This document shows, piece by piece, positions 63,811 through 64,000 of a DNA stretch of 64,000 nucleotides. The DNA is taken from assembly GCF_025527015.1 (NCBI RefSeq), contig NZ_JAODIM010000034.1, forward strand, positions 58,375 to 122,374. The letters are read 5' to 3'. The notes under the pieces are model-generated. The model did not search any database. It had not been told where the DNA came from and saw only the letters and a program-made list of their open reading frames with translations. The position numbers were made by a program, and so were the translations under genes. The stretch's first letter is position 1, and every line of letters starts with the position of its first letter. The DNA comes from Winslowiella arboricola (lineage in GTDB: Bacteria > Pseudomonadota > Gammaproteobacteria > Enterobacterales > Enterobacteriaceae).

Positions 63811-63939
63811 GGGGAGTTCCTCCGGCGGCAATAGTAATGATGCGCCATAAGAACGGGTACAGGCTTTAATAAATGTTTCGTGATAGCTTGCAGAAAATCG
63901 ATCAGATGTCAGACGGGCGGCGGTGGAAATACGTAGCAA

Positions 63940-64000
63940 GGGCGGCGAGAACGCCGCCCCTACATCAGATCAGCGTAGGGGCGGCGTTCTCGCCGCCCGT
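63940..64000. repeat. Inverted pair of REP palindromes next to the RAYT gene
   Basis: GGGCGGCGAGAACGCCGCCCC (from 63940) and GTAGGGGCGGCG TTCT CGCCGCCC (63975-63998) face each other, forming a BIME-like pair just upstream of the pseudogene. The last copy runs to the window edge. Same sequence family as the pairs at 47131 and 15112. Confidence 0.85.

Overview
The window looks like chromosomal DNA of an enteric bacterium, most likely family Erwiniaceae (Pantoea or a close relative). This is inferred from near-full-length enteric orthologues (UxuA, UxuB, UxaC, UxuR, UidR/A/B/C, Aer, a LacY-type permease), an exported AroQ-type chorismate mutase of the kind known from Erwinia herbicola/Pantoea, fairly GC-rich codon use and enteric-style ribosome sites. 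No rRNA, tRNA, prophage, integrase or CRISPR array was seen. Mobile DNA is limited to a family of short GC-rich REP palindromes and one broken REP-associated transposase gene at the right edge.

Layout. (1) 0.1-8.2 kb: a LysR regulator divergent from a seven-gene operon (ArgH-like lyase, polar amino-acid ABC transporter, two overlapping NodB-fold hydrolases, MmgE/PrpD protein) that resembles a pathway for N-substituted aspartate or iminodisuccinate-type compounds. (2) 8.4-12.8 kb: GH42 beta-galactosidase, GPH sugar symporter and an AraC regulator that keeps the arabinose-pocket residues. (3) 12.9-16.1 kb: guanidinobutyrase (GbuA-like), iron-type alcohol dehydrogenase and a divergent LysR gene, with a REP pair between. 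(4) 16.2-24.5 kb: a small Cys-pair protein, a class II Fic protein with about 71-bp tandem repeats upstream, two chemoreceptors (one Aer) with sigma-28-like promoters, and a MipA/response-regulator/histidine-kinase operon. (5) 24.6-36.9 kb: a LacY-type permease, then uxuA-uxuB-uxaC, uxuR, uidR and uidABC, forming a complete beta-glucuronide to 2-keto-3-deoxygluconate route.

(6) 36.9-43.8 kb: a shikimate-dehydrogenase-like gene, LysR, and an operon of two different ureohydrolases flanking an amino-acid ABC transporter plus a D-amino-acid transaminase-like gene. (7) 44-47.7 kb: MFS exporter, Gfo/Idh/MocA oxidoreductase, a tiny membrane protein, a BhsA/McbA-type protein and a monooxygenase-like protein. 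(8) 47.7-54.3 kb: a tightly packed operon with an OpuC/OsmF-type transporter, an ornithine-cyclodeaminase family enzyme, a PhnD-like protein without signal peptide, and a histidine-ammonia-lyase-fold protein lacking the Ala-Ser-Gly triad that forms the MIO electrophile. This is the most unusual system in the window. (9) 54.5-64 kb: small and envelope genes, including exported chorismate mutase, a DUF305 copper-type protein behind a CueR/MerR-like 19-bp-spacer promoter, LysE, a RidA paralogue lacking the key Arg, an AraC regulator, an orphan SBP_5 binding protein and the RAYT pseudogene with flanking REPs.

The common theme is scavenging of plant- and soil-derived small molecules (glucuronides, galactosides, guanidino compounds, aminopolycarboxylates, betaines). 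Several islands share one LysR subfamily, so they may have been acquired or duplicated as regulator-plus-operon modules. Functions come from recalled family sequences and visible motifs; no database search was run.
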